Shown in pieces: positions 20,679 through 30,700 of a DNA stretch of 64,000 nt. A model generated the notes under the pieces. The model was not told the DNA's origin, ran no database searches, and saw only the letters and a program-made list of their open reading frames with translations. The stretch comes from SAR86 cluster bacterium SAR86B (GTDB lineage: Bacteria > Pseudomonadota > Gammaproteobacteria > Magnimaribacterales > D2472): positions 124,001 through 188,000 of the forward strand of contig CAJJCW010000001.1 in the NCBI GenBank assembly GCA_905182885.1, in the 5' to 3' direction. Position numbers and translations under genes: made by a program. Each line of letters opens with the position of its first letter. Within the stretch, counting starts at the first letter, position 1.

Positions 20679-21144
20679 TTTGAGTTGGCAAAAGAAACAT
20701 CTGTATGTGGTCAATATCATCTTCTAAATAAACATCGCCTCTAGAAGTAAAACCCAACTCACTATAAAAGGTTTCTAACCTATGTTGAGCTGAAATAACG
20801 ATCTCAATATCAGGATAATGCTCACTAAGATAAGAAATACCCTCCTCTGTAAGGCTTTGTCCTAATTGCTCACCCCTTTTGGAAATATCAACAACGATTC
20901 TACCTAAAGATGTACCCTCATATTTTATTCCTGGGGGGAAGGCTCTCAAATAGGAAATAAGAATATCATCATGGTAACCAAGCAAATGAAATGCATTTTG
21001 ATCTGAAAAATCTGCATCTACGTATGGACAGTCTTGCTCAACGATAAATACCTTCTGTCTTAAATTAATTAATGCATATAACTCATCTCTAGAGAGATCA
21101 GAGAATTCTTTCCATATATAACTTACTGCTTTTAAATTTTTCAA
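20668..21144 (-). CDS. elaA: ElaA-family GNAT N-acetyltransferase
   Basis: 158-residue GNAT protein. The segment LRQKVFIVEQDCPYVDADFSDQNAFHLLGY is characteristic of E. coli ElaA, GRIVVDISKRGEQLGQSL is the acetyl-CoA pyrophosphate-binding loop, and the C-terminal FYSELGF is typical. The substrate is unknown in the family. The only upstream start in frame is TTG (position 21144); an in-frame TAA lies seven codons further up and there is no ATG, so a rare start codon is needed. The 3' end overlaps valS by 11 bases on the opposite strand. Confidence 0.88.
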   Translation of the reverse strand: MKNLKAVSYIWKEFSDLSRDELYALINLRQKVFIVEQDCPYVDADFSDQNAFHLLGYHDDILISYLRAFPPGIKYEGTSLGRIVVDISKRGEQLGQSLTEEGISYLSEHYPDIEIVISAQHRLETFYSELGFTSRGDVYLEDDIDHIQMFLLPTQTIQ

Positions 21145-21281
21145 ATTTACATCAACTGTTACTTAACTAGATATAATTATATAATATCGATTCATTTAGT
21201 TGTGAGTTCCGTAAACTCTTTCTAGCAAACAATAATAATCTATTAATTTAAATGGATTATTTAAAGAAAAAAGGAAAAATT

Positions 21282-21767
21282 ATGTCGAATATCTATAAGC
21301 AGGTTGTTAAAAAATCTGATATGACGGATACCACTTTAGAAGAATTTAAAAATAAAGTTTTATTAATTGTTAATGTGGCTAGCGAATGCGGTCTTACATA
21401 TCAATATGAGGGACTTCAAGATCTTCAAGACAAATACAAAGAAAACGGTTTGGAGGTTCTTGGATTTCCTTGTAATCAATTTGGAGCTCAAGAGCCTGGA
21501 ACAAATGAAGAAATTCAATTTTTTTGTACTGAAAAGTATGATGTGAGTTTTAATTTATTTGATAAAATTGATGTAAATGGAGATAACGTTGCTCCAATTT
21601 ATCAATTTCTAAAAAAAGACAATCCTTCAGAATCAGGATCAAAAGACATTGAATGGAATTTTACAAAATTTTTAATTAGTAAAGACGGTGGAACAATTAA
21701 AAGATTTGGACCAAAAACCGAACCTGATGAGATAAAAAAAGATATAGAAGAGCTGCTAAATGACTAA
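21282..21767 (+). CDS. Glutathione peroxidase-family thiol peroxidase, copy 1
   Basis: Reduces peroxides with a cysteine in place of selenocysteine. Active-site Cys in NVASECGLT, second Cys motif GFPCNQFG, and the Trp-Asn pair in EWNFTKF. I start at the internal ATG 21282 (MSNIYKQ) because AAGGA sits 6 bases before it; the ORF track starts ten codons earlier at 21252. 161 residues, family typical. The stop overlaps the start of a second, closely similar copy by 8 bases. Bacterial enzymes of this type usually use thioredoxin rather than glutathione, so the name describes the fold, not the reductant. Confidence 0.93.
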   Translation: MSNIYKQVVKKSDMTDTTLEEFKNKVLLIVNVASECGLTYQYEGLQDLQDKYKENGLEVLGFPCNQFGAQEPGTNEEIQFFCTEKYDVSFNLFDKIDVNGDNVAPIYQFLKKDNPSESGSKDIEWNFTKFLISKDGGTIKRFGPKTEPDEIKKDIEELLND

Positions 21768-22242
21768 AGGTATTTATGATCATGTTGTAAAAGATGCCAA
21801 AATGAATGAGGTTTCAATAGGTGCGTTTAAAGAAAAGGTTTTATTGGTAGTTAATGTTGCTAGCGAATGTGGCTTTACATATCAATATGAAGGACTTCAG
21901 AGGCTGTATAGTAAGTACGCTCAAGATGGTCTAGAAATACTTGGATTCCCTTGCAACCAGTTTAAAGCGCAAGAATCAGGAACAAATGAAGAAATACAAT
22001 TTTTTTGCACTGAAAAGTATGATGTTTCTTTCAATGTTTTTAACAAAATTGATGTAAATGGTCAGGATGCTGATCCATTTTATGAATTTCTTAAAAATGA
22101 GCGCCCTGGAATAATGGGAACAAAAAACATTAAGTGGAATTTCTCGAAATTCTTGGTTAATAAAAATGGTGAAGTTGTTAAACGTTATGGCCCAACAACA
22201 AAACCAGAGGCTATTGAATCAGACATTGTGAGGCTTCTTTAA
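21760..22242 (+). CDS. Glutathione peroxidase-family thiol peroxidase, copy 2
   Basis: 160-residue paralog of the preceding gene, sharing NVASECG-TYQYEGL, GFPCNQF and long identical stretches such as TNEEIQFFCTEKYDVSFN. Active-site Cys and Trp (KWNFSKF) are kept, so both copies should be active. Overlap of 8 bases with copy 1 indicates one transcript. It is a tandem duplication, old enough that third codon positions differ. The 3' end of the gene is part of a large potential RNA stem (see 22225-22336). Confidence 0.93.
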   Translation: MTKGIYDHVVKDAKMNEVSIGAFKEKVLLVVNVASECGFTYQYEGLQRLYSKYAQDGLEILGFPCNQFKAQESGTNEEIQFFCTEKYDVSFNVFNKIDVNGQDADPFYEFLKNERPGIMGTKNIKWNFSKFLVNKNGEVVKRYGPTTKPEAIESDIVRLL

Positions 22243-22336
22243 TGCCTACCTTGTTCGGGGTAGCCTAGTTCCTCACAATAACTGCTCTTTTAGCAATTTA
22301 TATAATTATTGAAGAGTTGCAGCTTAACTGGTTAAG
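22225..22336. other. Structured gap: three consecutive potential stem-loops between gpx copy 2 and rimI
   Basis: ATTGTGAGG (22225-22233, inside the gpx stop region) pairs perfectly with CCTCACAAT (22271-22279) and encloses a smaller hairpin CTACC-ttgttcg-GGTAG. Next comes an irregular hairpin 22282-22322 (CTGC/GCAG, TCTT/AAGA, CAAT/ATTG) and then CTTAAC-TG-GTTAAG (22323-22336). No T-run follows the main stem, so it is not a textbook terminator. It may be a bidirectional terminator, an mRNA-stabilising end or a small RNA. This is the only convergent junction in the window with real space. Confidence 0.5.
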
Positions 22337-22346
22337 AAAGAAGGAT

Positions 22347-22784
22347 TTAGAAACTTAAAGACATTAGCAGGGCATCTTCAGGAACATCTCCTGAATAATA
22401 CTTCTCTCTTATAGCATCTTTTAAAAAGTTATGGCCCTCGTAAAATGAAATAGCTTTATCATTTCCAGCCCTAACTTCTAAAAATACTTGAGTAATCCCC
22501 ATAGCCTTGCATTGCTTATTCATTGAGCTAATTAGAAGACTTCCAATACCTCTTCTCTCATGAGTCTCTTTCACGGCAATGCTAAGCAAATGTGCCTCTG
22601 GCTTAATTGGTGAAAAAATTAAGAACCCTATTATTAGGTTATTTTCTTTGCAGACTAAGCCATGATGACCAACCTTAAAGGAAGAAGTAAAGTTTTCGTA
22701 AGACCAAGGTGTAGGATTTGTGGATAGTTCAATTTCGTATGCTTCGTCTAGATCCGCCCTATCTAATAAAGATATTTCAAACAT
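22347..22784 (-). CDS. rimI: Ribosomal protein S18-alanine N-acetyltransferase RimI
   Basis: GNAT enzyme that acetylates the N terminus of S18. 145 residues, E. coli 148. Motifs: TPWSYENF near the start (family HPWSE-x2-F), the acetyl-CoA loop VKETHERRGIGSLLI, LEVRAGNDKAISFYEGHNF and the C-terminal EKYYSGDVPEDALLM. It directly follows holD with a one-base gap, the same holD-rimI order as in E. coli, which supports both calls. Confidence 0.92.
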   Translation of the reverse strand: MFEISLLDRADLDEAYEIELSTNPTPWSYENFTSSFKVGHHGLVCKENNLIIGFLIFSPIKPEAHLLSIAVKETHERRGIGSLLISSMNKQCKAMGITQVFLEVRAGNDKAISFYEGHNFLKDAIREKYYSGDVPEDALLMSLSF

Positions 22785-22785
22785 A

Positions 22786-23226
22786 CTAAAAAATAAATTT
22801 GGTCTTAATGTCTTCCCACAGTGGCTTTTTCAAGTTGGGTTTTGTTAAAATCTCAATCAGGCTAGGTGAGGTTATGATTGGTAAAAATGTCTTAATATTA
22901 AAGTTATTTTTATAAAAAATAATAATTCCGCTAACAGCTTGAAACTGATCAATAAGCCCCGAGATATCTTCATGCTTATTTATTTTCATAGTTTTTATGA
23001 TCTCAATCTCGCCTGTTGGCTTTATAGCGTTAATAATCGCCCCTAATAAATTCTTTTGATCTTGGGAAATATCGTTATAAGGCACATCAAGTAATGTTAA
23101 AATATTTCCTTTTTGATAAAAATTAACTTCTTTATCAACTAACTGATTTGGTTCTGGTCTAAGGGAGTACCTTGTAACACCAATCTCTTTTAAGATTAGG
23201 TTAGTTTTGATGGTTGAAGTTATCAT
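22786..23226 (-). CDS. holD: DNA polymerase III psi subunit HolD (divergent)
   Basis: Psi links the chi subunit and SSB to the clamp-loader complex. The protein is poorly conserved, but two segments match E. coli HolD: near residue 12, LKEIGVTRYSLR versus LQQLGITQWSLR; near the end, SPSLIEILTKPNLKKPLWEDI versus SPALTDLRANPTARAALWQQI. 146 residues, E. coli 137. Position immediately upstream of rimI is the conserved E. coli arrangement. Divergent from leuA with only 25 bases between. The chi gene holC is not at its usual pepA-valS position. Confidence 0.82.
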   Translation of the reverse strand: MITSTIKTNLILKEIGVTRYSLRPEPNQLVDKEVNFYQKGNILTLLDVPYNDISQDQKNLLGAIINAIKPTGEIEIIKTMKINKHEDISGLIDQFQAVSGIIIFYKNNFNIKTFLPIITSPSLIEILTKPNLKKPLWEDIKTKFIF

Positions 23227-23251
23227 AGAGATAAAATATTAACATTTACTA

Positions 23252-24916
23252 ATGAAAATGGATAATCAGAATAACAAATATAAGGCTTTTAAGCCCATTG
23301 AACTTGAAAATAGATCATGGCCTTCAAAGGTTATTAAAGAATCGCCTCTTTGGTGCTCTGTAGATCTTAGGGATGGAAATCAAGCCCTTATTGAGCCAAT
23401 GGGAGCTGAAAGAAAAGATCGAATGTTTGCCCTCCTTTGCGACCTAAAATTTAAAGAGATAGAAGTGGGTTTTCCTTCAGCCTCTCAAACTGATTTTGAT
23501 TTTGTCAGAGACCTTATTGAATCAAAGAAAATTCCATCTGATGTAACTATTCAGGTCCTTACTCAATCAAGAAATGAACTAATTGAAAGAACTTTTGAAT
23601 CCTTAAAGGGAATTCCTCAAGCTATTGTTCATTTTTATAATTCAACATCTACTCTTCAAAGAAAAGTTGTATTTAAGCAAGATAAGGCTGGCATAAAAGA
23701 AATTGCAATTAATGGTGCAAAAAAAATAAAAGAACTTGCTGAAAAAAACTCAGATACCGATTGGCGTTTTGAATACTCTCCTGAAAGCTTTACTGGAACT
23801 GAGTTAGATTATGCTGCGGAGGTTTGCGATGCAGTTGTTGAAATCTTAAAAGAGGTATCTGACCATAAAATAATTATCAACCTCCCGGCAACTGTTGAAA
23901 TGTCAACGCCAAATATCTATGGCGATCAGATAGAGTGGATGAATCAAAACCTTCAGTATAGAGATGATATATGCCTAAGCCTTCATCCTCACAATGACAG
24001 AGGAACTGCTGTGGCAGCGACAGAGTTTGGATTAATGGCTGGTGCAGACAGAGTTGAGGGAACTCTTTTTGGAAATGGCGAAAGAACTGGAAATGTTGAT
24101 ATCGTTACTCTTGCTCTAAATATGTTTACGCAAGGGATTGATCCACAATTAGATTTTTCAAATATTAATGCAGTTATGCGAGAAGTAGAGTATTGCAATC
24201 AACTACCTGTTCATCCCAGACACCCTTACGCAGGAGATCTTGTTTTTACTGCCTTTTCAGGCTCGCATCAAGATGCCATAAAAAAGGGATTCCAAGGAAT
24301 GAGAGAATCTAACGATCCGGTATGGGAAGTACCCTACTTACCAATAGATCCAGCTGACTTAGGAAGAAGTTATGAAGCTGTTGTGAGAATAAATTCACAA
24401 TCAGGCAAAGGAGGAGTCGCTTTCTTACTTGAAAAAGATCACGGCGTTTCACTACCGAGAAGATTGCAAATTAGCATGAGTCAAAAAATACAAAAACTAG
24501 CTGATGAATCTGGTAAAGAGATAAATACTTCGGAGATCTGGAAAATATTTGAAGACAATTTCTTAATTCCAAGGAAAGGTTTTTCTTATATTAGTCATAA
24601 TTCTTCATCGCAAGATGAAGTTCATCATTTAGAACTAAAGATGGTTATTGATGAAAAAGAGGTAACTATAAATGGTTCGGGAAATGGTCCAATTGATTCT
24701 TTCATAAACGGTCTTTCTAAAGAACTTAAAACGGTAATAAAAGTTTCTGATTACCATCAATCAGCTATATCATCTGGATCTGATGCTAAAGCTGCTGCCT
24801 ATATAGAATTAGAGCAAGATGGAAAAACTAACTGGGGTGTAGGTATTAATCCCAATACAACAAGAGCATCCTTTGAAGCTATTATTGTTGGATTAAGTAA
24901 ACTTAATAACAGCTAA
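23252..24916 (+). CDS. leuA: 2-isopropylmalate synthase (LeuA, long/type 2 form)
   Basis: Condenses acetyl-CoA with 2-ketoisovalerate, the first committed step of leucine synthesis. HMGL-like TIM barrel with SVDLRDGNQALIEPM (metal-binding Asp) and LHPHNDRGTAVAA (metal-binding His pair), and the substrate loop GTLFGNGERTGNVD. The C-terminal regulatory domain carries NGSGNGPIDSF. 554 residues is the size of the Pseudomonas/Corynebacterium/yeast type, not the 523-residue E. coli type. A second ATG two codons in could also serve. Its TAA interlocks with the crotonase TAG in a shared CTAA. Confidence 0.96.
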   Translation: MKMDNQNNKYKAFKPIELENRSWPSKVIKESPLWCSVDLRDGNQALIEPMGAERKDRMFALLCDLKFKEIEVGFPSASQTDFDFVRDLIESKKIPSDVTIQVLTQSRNELIERTFESLKGIPQAIVHFYNSTSTLQRKVVFKQDKAGIKEIAINGAKKIKELAEKNSDTDWRFEYSPESFTGTELDYAAEVCDAVVEILKEVSDHKIIINLPATVEMSTPNIYGDQIEWMNQNLQYRDDICLSLHPHNDRGTAVAATEFGLMAGADRVEGTLFGNGERTGNVDIVTLALNMFTQGIDPQLDFSNINAVMREVEYCNQLPVHPRHPYAGDLVFTAFSGSHQDAIKKGFQGMRESNDPVWEVPYLPIDPADLGRSYEAVVRINSQSGKGGVAFLLEKDHGVSLPRRLQISMSQKIQKLADESGKEINTSEIWKIFEDNFLIPRKGFSYISHNSSSQDEVHHLELKMVIDEKEVTINGSGNGPIDSFINGLSKELKTVIKVSDYHQSAISSGSDAKAAAYIELEQDGKTNWGVGINPNTTRASFEAIIVGLSKLNNS

Positions 24917-25686
24917 TCAAAGTTAGGCTCTCTTTTCTCAAAGAAAGCTAGAACTGCCTCATGGTTTTGAGGACTTCTTGTTAAATCATTCTGAATTTCG
25001 GCTTCGCTTGAAAAGGTATCCCAGTAACCAACCTGTAAAGATTCTCTCATTAGTTTTTTTGTATGGCTAAGTGCTTGAGAGGACCTTTTAGATAATTTAA
25101 GAGCCCACTCCATTGTTTTATTTTCTAGTTCATCACTTGATACAAGTTTATTTGCAATTCCATAATGTAGACACTCATCGGCGGTAATTTTTTTGGCTTC
25201 AATTGCATATTCATATGCTTTTGCATAGCCCATAAATTTAGGTAGAAGCCATGACAAGCCACCATCTGGAACTAAAGCTATATTACTAAAAACAGAAAGG
25301 ATATAACCATTATCTGCCATTATTCTTAGATCACAAGACATAGCTATAGCAGCGCCAATTCCAGCAGCAGGGCCAGAAATAGAAGCAATCACCGGCTTAG
25401 GCATCGATGTAATATTTAAAAAAATTGGCTTATAACCCCTCATTAAGGCATCTTTAGAACTCTCCCAACTAGATTTACCCTCTCCCAAATCAGCTCCAGC
25501 AGAAAAAGCTCTTCCAGCTCCAGTAATAATGACAACCTTGATATCTTGATCATCCCTAACATCATCTGTAGCTTTTTGAAGATCCCAGATTAGCTGTTCA
25601 TTAACAGCATTAAGTAGTTCTGGTCTATTTAGTTTTATTGTCGCAACTTTATTTTCTTTAATTAACTCTAAGGTATCAAAACTCAT
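24913..25686 (-). CDS. Enoyl-CoA hydratase/isomerase (crotonase family)
   Basis: 257-residue crotonase. The oxyanion-hole segments are visible: AGRAFSAGADLGEG (first) and ISGPAAGIGAAIAMSCDLRI (second). The catalytic-loop region reads ALVPDGGLSWLLPKFMG, with Asp rather than the Glu of true 2-enoyl-CoA hydratase, resembling PaaG/EchA-like members, so the exact substrate and reaction are open. It lies 38 bases downstream of the tilS start region on the same strand. A paralogous crotonase lies at the right end of the window. Confidence 0.88.
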   Translation of the reverse strand: MSFDTLELIKENKVATIKLNRPELLNAVNEQLIWDLQKATDDVRDDQDIKVVIITGAGRAFSAGADLGEGKSSWESSKDALMRGYKPIFLNITSMPKPVIASISGPAAGIGAAIAMSCDLRIMADNGYILSVFSNIALVPDGGLSWLLPKFMGYAKAYEYAIEAKKITADECLHYGIANKLVSSDELENKTMEWALKLSKRSSQALSHTKKLMRESLQVGYWDTFSSEAEIQNDLTRSPQNHEAVLAFFEKREPNFD

Positions 25687-25724
25687 ATCTTTTTCCTGTT
25701 AAACATTTTTAATAATTATATAGC

Positions 25725-26681
25725 CTACTTCTTTAAGATAACAATACAACCATCTCTATAAATAGCGCTTCCCCCTGGAAGATCTTGATCGTCCCTAGAC
25801 CATGAAACTTCAGACCTTGGTCCAGGCCTAGATAAAATAAATGTTTTAATAATTTCTTTAGTAATTTTTTTACTTGGCAAGCAGATATCCTGTTCGCGAA
25901 TAGAAGTCCTTAAAATATCTACTAATATCTCACTATCAACTTTTTTTAAGTCTTTAACAGGTATTTTATTTTTTATTAGATGATTAAAGTTCTTGTCTAA
26001 CAGGTATGAATAGGATTTATTTCTGTCCCTAATGATTTCTGAAGTAGCTTGAATTCTAGATGATATATTTTTCCACCTTTCTTCAATCAAAGGAATTATG
26101 TCATTTCTAATGAAATTCCTGTCCTGGTTGCTTTCAAAATTTGAGCTATCTTCAATAAAGCTTATTTCATTATTTTTTAGATACTCTAAAAGCTCTATTT
26201 TTGTTAAATCCAATAAAGGCCTTATAAGTACTCCCTTGCCAACCCGCCTTGTTAATGCCGGACCTTCAAGCCCATCAATACCTGTCCCCCTAAACATTCT
26301 TATTAAAATAGTTTCAGTTACATCATTTGCATGATGACCTAGTAGTAATTGCTCTCCTTCTTTTAAAATATCTGAGAAAACTTTATACCTTGCCTTTCTT
26401 GCTGCTGACTCAAGACCATCACGATCAACCTCTATATGAACAGATTTAGTATGAAGAATAATATCTAATTTATTACATATGTTTTTACAGTGAGATTCCC
26501 AGGCATTATTATCTGGGGATAGATTATGATCCACGTGAATAGCTTCTAAGTGAATGGAATGAGTGTGTCTTAAATCTGAAAATAAGTAGAGCAAAGCTGT
26601 AGAGTCTGCTCCGCCGCTATAAGCAATATAGATTTTTTTATTTAGATCTATATTCTTTATTAAATTCGTTGGATTGATCAA
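25725..26681 (-). CDS. tilS: tRNA(Ile)-lysidine synthetase TilS, short form
   Basis: Converts C34 of the CAU-anticodon tRNA-Ile to lysidine so that it reads AUA. N-type ATP-pyrophosphatase P-loop AYSGGADSTALLYLF near residue 20; HVDHNLSPDN; GHHANDVTETILIRMFRGTGIDGL is the family signature. 318 residues against 432 in E. coli: the core and a linker are present, but much of the C-terminal tRNA-binding region is reduced. It follows accA by 3 bases, as in other gammaproteobacteria (dnaE-accA-tilS). Confidence 0.93.
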   Translation of the reverse strand: MINPTNLIKNIDLNKKIYIAYSGGADSTALLYLFSDLRHTHSIHLEAIHVDHNLSPDNNAWESHCKNICNKLDIILHTKSVHIEVDRDGLESAARKARYKVFSDILKEGEQLLLGHHANDVTETILIRMFRGTGIDGLEGPALTRRVGKGVLIRPLLDLTKIELLEYLKNNEISFIEDSSNFESNQDRNFIRNDIIPLIEERWKNISSRIQATSEIIRDRNKSYSYLLDKNFNHLIKNKIPVKDLKKVDSEILVDILRTSIREQDICLPSKKITKEIIKTFILSRPGPRSEVSWSRDDQDLPGGSAIYRDGCIVILKK

Positions 26682-26684
26682 AAT

Positions 26685-27683
26685 CTAAGCACCTATATCT
26701 AGGAGCCTTTTATATCTTCTTTGAAGAAGGTCATCCATAGAGTATTTGCTTAAGATAGTTAAATTATTAACAAGTGATGCCTTAATATTAGCAGATACTA
26801 TATCAAAATCTCTATGAGCTCCACCAACTGGCTCTGAAATAACCTCATCTATAACGTTGATCTTTTTTAGCTCTGAGGCACAAACTTTCATTGCATTAGC
26901 TGCTTCAGGTGCTTTATCTGGAGTTCTCCAAATGATTGATGCACATGCCTCAGGAGATGCTACAGAATATGTTGCATATTCAAGCATCGATAAATGATCT
27001 CCAATGCTAATAGCTAAAGCACCACCTGAACCTCCCTCACCTGTTACAACTACGATAATTGGTGTTTTAAGTTCAGACATAACGGCTAAGTTTGTAGCTA
27101 TTGCCTCGCTTTGGCCCCTTTCCTCACCCTCAATACCAGGATAGGCTCCTGCTGTATCAATAAAGGTAATTACGGGAAGAGAAAACTGTTCTGCAAATTG
27201 CATTAATCTCTTGGCTTTACGATAGCCCTCTGGCTGAGGCATACCGAAATTTCTTCTTACCCTCTCTTCTGTCTCCCTTCCTTTCTCGTGGCCAATTATC
27301 ATTACAGGAGTATTTTCAAGATAAGCCATGCCACCAACTAATGCCGCATCATCTCCAAACTGTCTATCACCATGTAACTCATCAAAGTCATTAAAAATTC
27401 TTTTTATAAAATCTAATGTATGGGGTCTTTGTGGATGTCTTGCGACTTGGACAGTCTGCCATATTGAAAGTTTAGAATATATTTTTTTTGTTAAGGCATC
27501 TCTCTGATTTTCTAAACTAACTATTTCTTTGTTGATTTCAGGAGTATCTGATGCGGCAAGTCTGAGGGCGCTTATTTTTTCTGAAATATTTTCAATAGGC
27601 TTCTCAAAATCTAAAAACTTTTGATCTTCAGAGTTTTTTTGACCAGGATCATACCCATCTGATGTATTTTTATTTTCTACCAT
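26685..27683 (-). CDS. accA: Acetyl-CoA carboxylase carboxyltransferase subunit alpha
   Basis: With AccD, transfers carboxyl from biotin to acetyl-CoA to make malonyl-CoA. 332 residues, E. coli 319; the extra residues are a low-complexity N terminus. Landmarks: RPHTLDFI, FDELHGDRQFGDDAALVGG, NFGMPQPEGYRKA, FIDTAGAYPGIEGEERGQSEAIA and GEGGSGGALAI. Between dnaE and tilS on one strand, the conserved order. Confidence 0.97.
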   Translation of the reverse strand: MVENKNTSDGYDPGQKNSEDQKFLDFEKPIENISEKISALRLAASDTPEINKEIVSLENQRDALTKKIYSKLSIWQTVQVARHPQRPHTLDFIKRIFNDFDELHGDRQFGDDAALVGGMAYLENTPVMIIGHEKGRETEERVRRNFGMPQPEGYRKAKRLMQFAEQFSLPVITFIDTAGAYPGIEGEERGQSEAIATNLAVMSELKTPIIVVVTGEGGSGGALAISIGDHLSMLEYATYSVASPEACASIIWRTPDKAPEAANAMKVCASELKKINVIDEVISEPVGGAHRDFDIVSANIKASLVNNLTILSKYSMDDLLQRRYKRLLDIGA

Positions 27684-27717
27684 AATTCTTATTACAAACT
27701 ATTTATAATTAAGTTAG

Positions 27718-30700
27718 TTATATCTCCAGAGCATTCGTACCAAATATTTCTTCCAAATATGTTAAATTTATTAAAGTTGGTGGAAATTTAAATTTCTCAC
27801 CTGCACTTATTATAACTTCAGATTTACCTGTCTTAACTTTAATATTTAACTGGCAGCTTCCATGCGCCCAAAAATCATCTTTTATTTCTCCAAGCTTCTC
27901 TGAAAGAGCATCTAAAGATGAGACATCAGATTTTTCAATATTTATCATTATTTCCCTTACCTTCCTTTCAAGCTCGGTATCGAGAGAGTGGACTTCTCTA
28001 ACTCTCATCCTATACATTGCATCTCCTAAATCTTTTGATTTGTAGTCATCAAGCTCTATAGTTCCTTTTAAAATAAGAATGCTTCCTTCTTTTAAGATAC
28101 CGTGACATGTTTCCAAAGTATCACTAGCTACAACTCCATCCATTACACCACTTCCATCATCAAAATTAATAAATGTTAGTGGGTTACCTTTCCTATCTTT
28201 AATTTGTCTAGCGCTATTTATAAGACAAACAAGAGATGCTTTTTTTATGTCATTTGTGATATCTCCAATCTTTCTTGATCTGAGTTTTTCAATTTTGCCT
28301 CCAATTGCATCAACGGGATGGCCTGATAAATAATAACCTAATGATTTTTTCTCTAAAGATAGTAATTCACTCATAGTAAGGTCAGGTAAATTTTTATATT
28401 TTTCATATGGATCGAAATCTTCGTCTATCGATGCAAATAAATCACCACTCTTTACGCTAGAGCCGTTTGCTGCTTTTGTACTATCTTTAAGCATGTCTTC
28501 TATACATGCAATGGCAACAGTCCTAGATGGTGCAATATTATCAAATGCACCGGATTGGGATAAGGCTTCTAAAGATTTCTTACCTCCAAGCTTAATATCT
28601 GCTTTTTTTGAAAAGTCCCATAAATCTTTAAAATTAACAGACTGTCTTATATTGCAAACATGCTTGATAAAAGAATCGGCAACACCTTTTATAGCTCCAA
28701 GCCCATACTCAATATCTAAATCATCATTAACAAGGAATCTTTTACTGCTTGATAAAATATTTGGGTTTAATACTTTTATATTCATTCTTTTGCATTCTTG
28801 AATTAATGCATGAATTTTGTCGGTGTTTCCAAGCTCTGTAGATAAAACAGCTGACATAAAGTGTTCTGGATAATAGGTTTTAAGAAAGGCTGTTTGGTAG
28901 GATATAACTGCATATGCGGCTGAATGAGATTTATTAAATCCGTATTCAGCAAATTGCTCTATTAGCTCAAAAATTTCATTAGCTTTTTTGGCGGGAATAG
29001 ATTTCTCTTCGCATCCTTTTACAAAAATTTCTCTCTGCTCTTCCATCTCTTCAATTTTCTTCTTACCCATAACTCTTCTAAGAATATCTGCCTGTCCCAT
29101 TGTATATCCAGCCAGAACTCTGGCTGCTTCCATAACTTGCTCTTGGTAAACGATAACACCATATGTTTCTGACAAAACAGGCTCTAAAAGAATATGAGGA
29201 TACTCGACCGAGCTTTTCCCATGCTTTCGCTCTACAAAAGTTGTGTGCATACCTGAATTTAAAGGTCCTGGCCTATATAATGCCAATAATGCAGTGATTT
29301 CTTCAAACTTAGATGGTTTTAAACTCTTTATAAGAGCTCTCATTCCAGTAGATTCAAGTTGGAAAATAGCCATTGTTTTTCCAGAGGAAAGTAATTCAAA
29401 CACCTTGGGGTCATCTAAAGGAATATTATCTAAATTCAATGGATTATCTATCTTTTTGGATGCATTGATAGATTTAACGGCACGATCAATTACTGTTAAT
29501 GTCCTTAAGCCAAGAAAATCAAATTTAACAAGTCCAATTTTCTCCACATCATCTTTATCGTATTGAGTCATAACTGAAGATGATTGCCTATCATTATATA
29601 CAGGACAAAAATCTGAAATACTTCCGGGCGCAATAACTACGCCTCCAGCATGCTTACCAACATTCCTGGCAATACCTTCTAACTTATATGCCAAATCAAC
29701 TACTTCTTTAACTTCTGGGTCATTTTTTGCAGCCTGAGCAAAAATAGGCTGATCTTCCTTGGCCTTATCTAATGTCATTCCAGGCGCAAAAGGAATCATT
29801 TTAGAAATTCTATCTCCAACTGCATAGGGTTTCCCCAAAGCCCTAGCAACATCTCTTACAACTGCTCTAGCTGCCATCGTTCCAAAGGTAGCTATCTGAG
29901 AAACAGAATTTGAGCCATATTTATTACTAACATACTCTATAACTTTATCTCTTTTCTCCATGCAGAAATCAATATCAAAATCAGGCATAGAAACCCTTTC
30001 TGGATTTAAGAATCTTTCAAAAAGTAAGCCATGGTAGATAGGATCAAGCGTGGTTATTCCAAGAGCAAATGCAACTAAGGAGCCTGCTCCAGAGCCTCTT
30101 CCAGGACCCACAGGTACATCATTATCTTTTGACCATTGAATAAAATCATAAACAATTAAGAAATAACTAGAGAAACCCATCGTTTTTATCTGATTGAGCT
30201 CATAGTCCAGCCTATCGGTATAAATTTTATTTTTTTCATCATCGAAATCATTAATAAATTCTTGTAATCTTTTTTTAGAGAGGTCTACCAAAAATGAATC
30301 AAAATTATGCTCATCTGGCACGGGGTACTCTGGTAAAAAATATTGTTTTGTATGAATTGAAACGTTACATTTCTTCGAAATTTCATTAGTATTTTCCAAG
30401 AGGGAATCAAATCCTTTAAATAATTTTGCCATATCATCGGATGACTTGAAGAATTGCTCTTGCGAAAAAATTTTTTCACGATTTGGATCATTAAGAGTTT
30501 TGCCGGTATTGATGCAAACCTTTGTCTCATGAGTATCAAAATCATCAGGTTTTGCAAAAAGTACATCATTGGTAGCTATTAAAGGAATTCCCTTTGTTGA
30601 TGCTATGGGAAGGATATTAGAAAAATACTCAAATTCATCAGGTCTATTTGTCTTTTGTACCTCTAAAATAAAATCGTCATCAAATACCTTAAGAAAGCTT

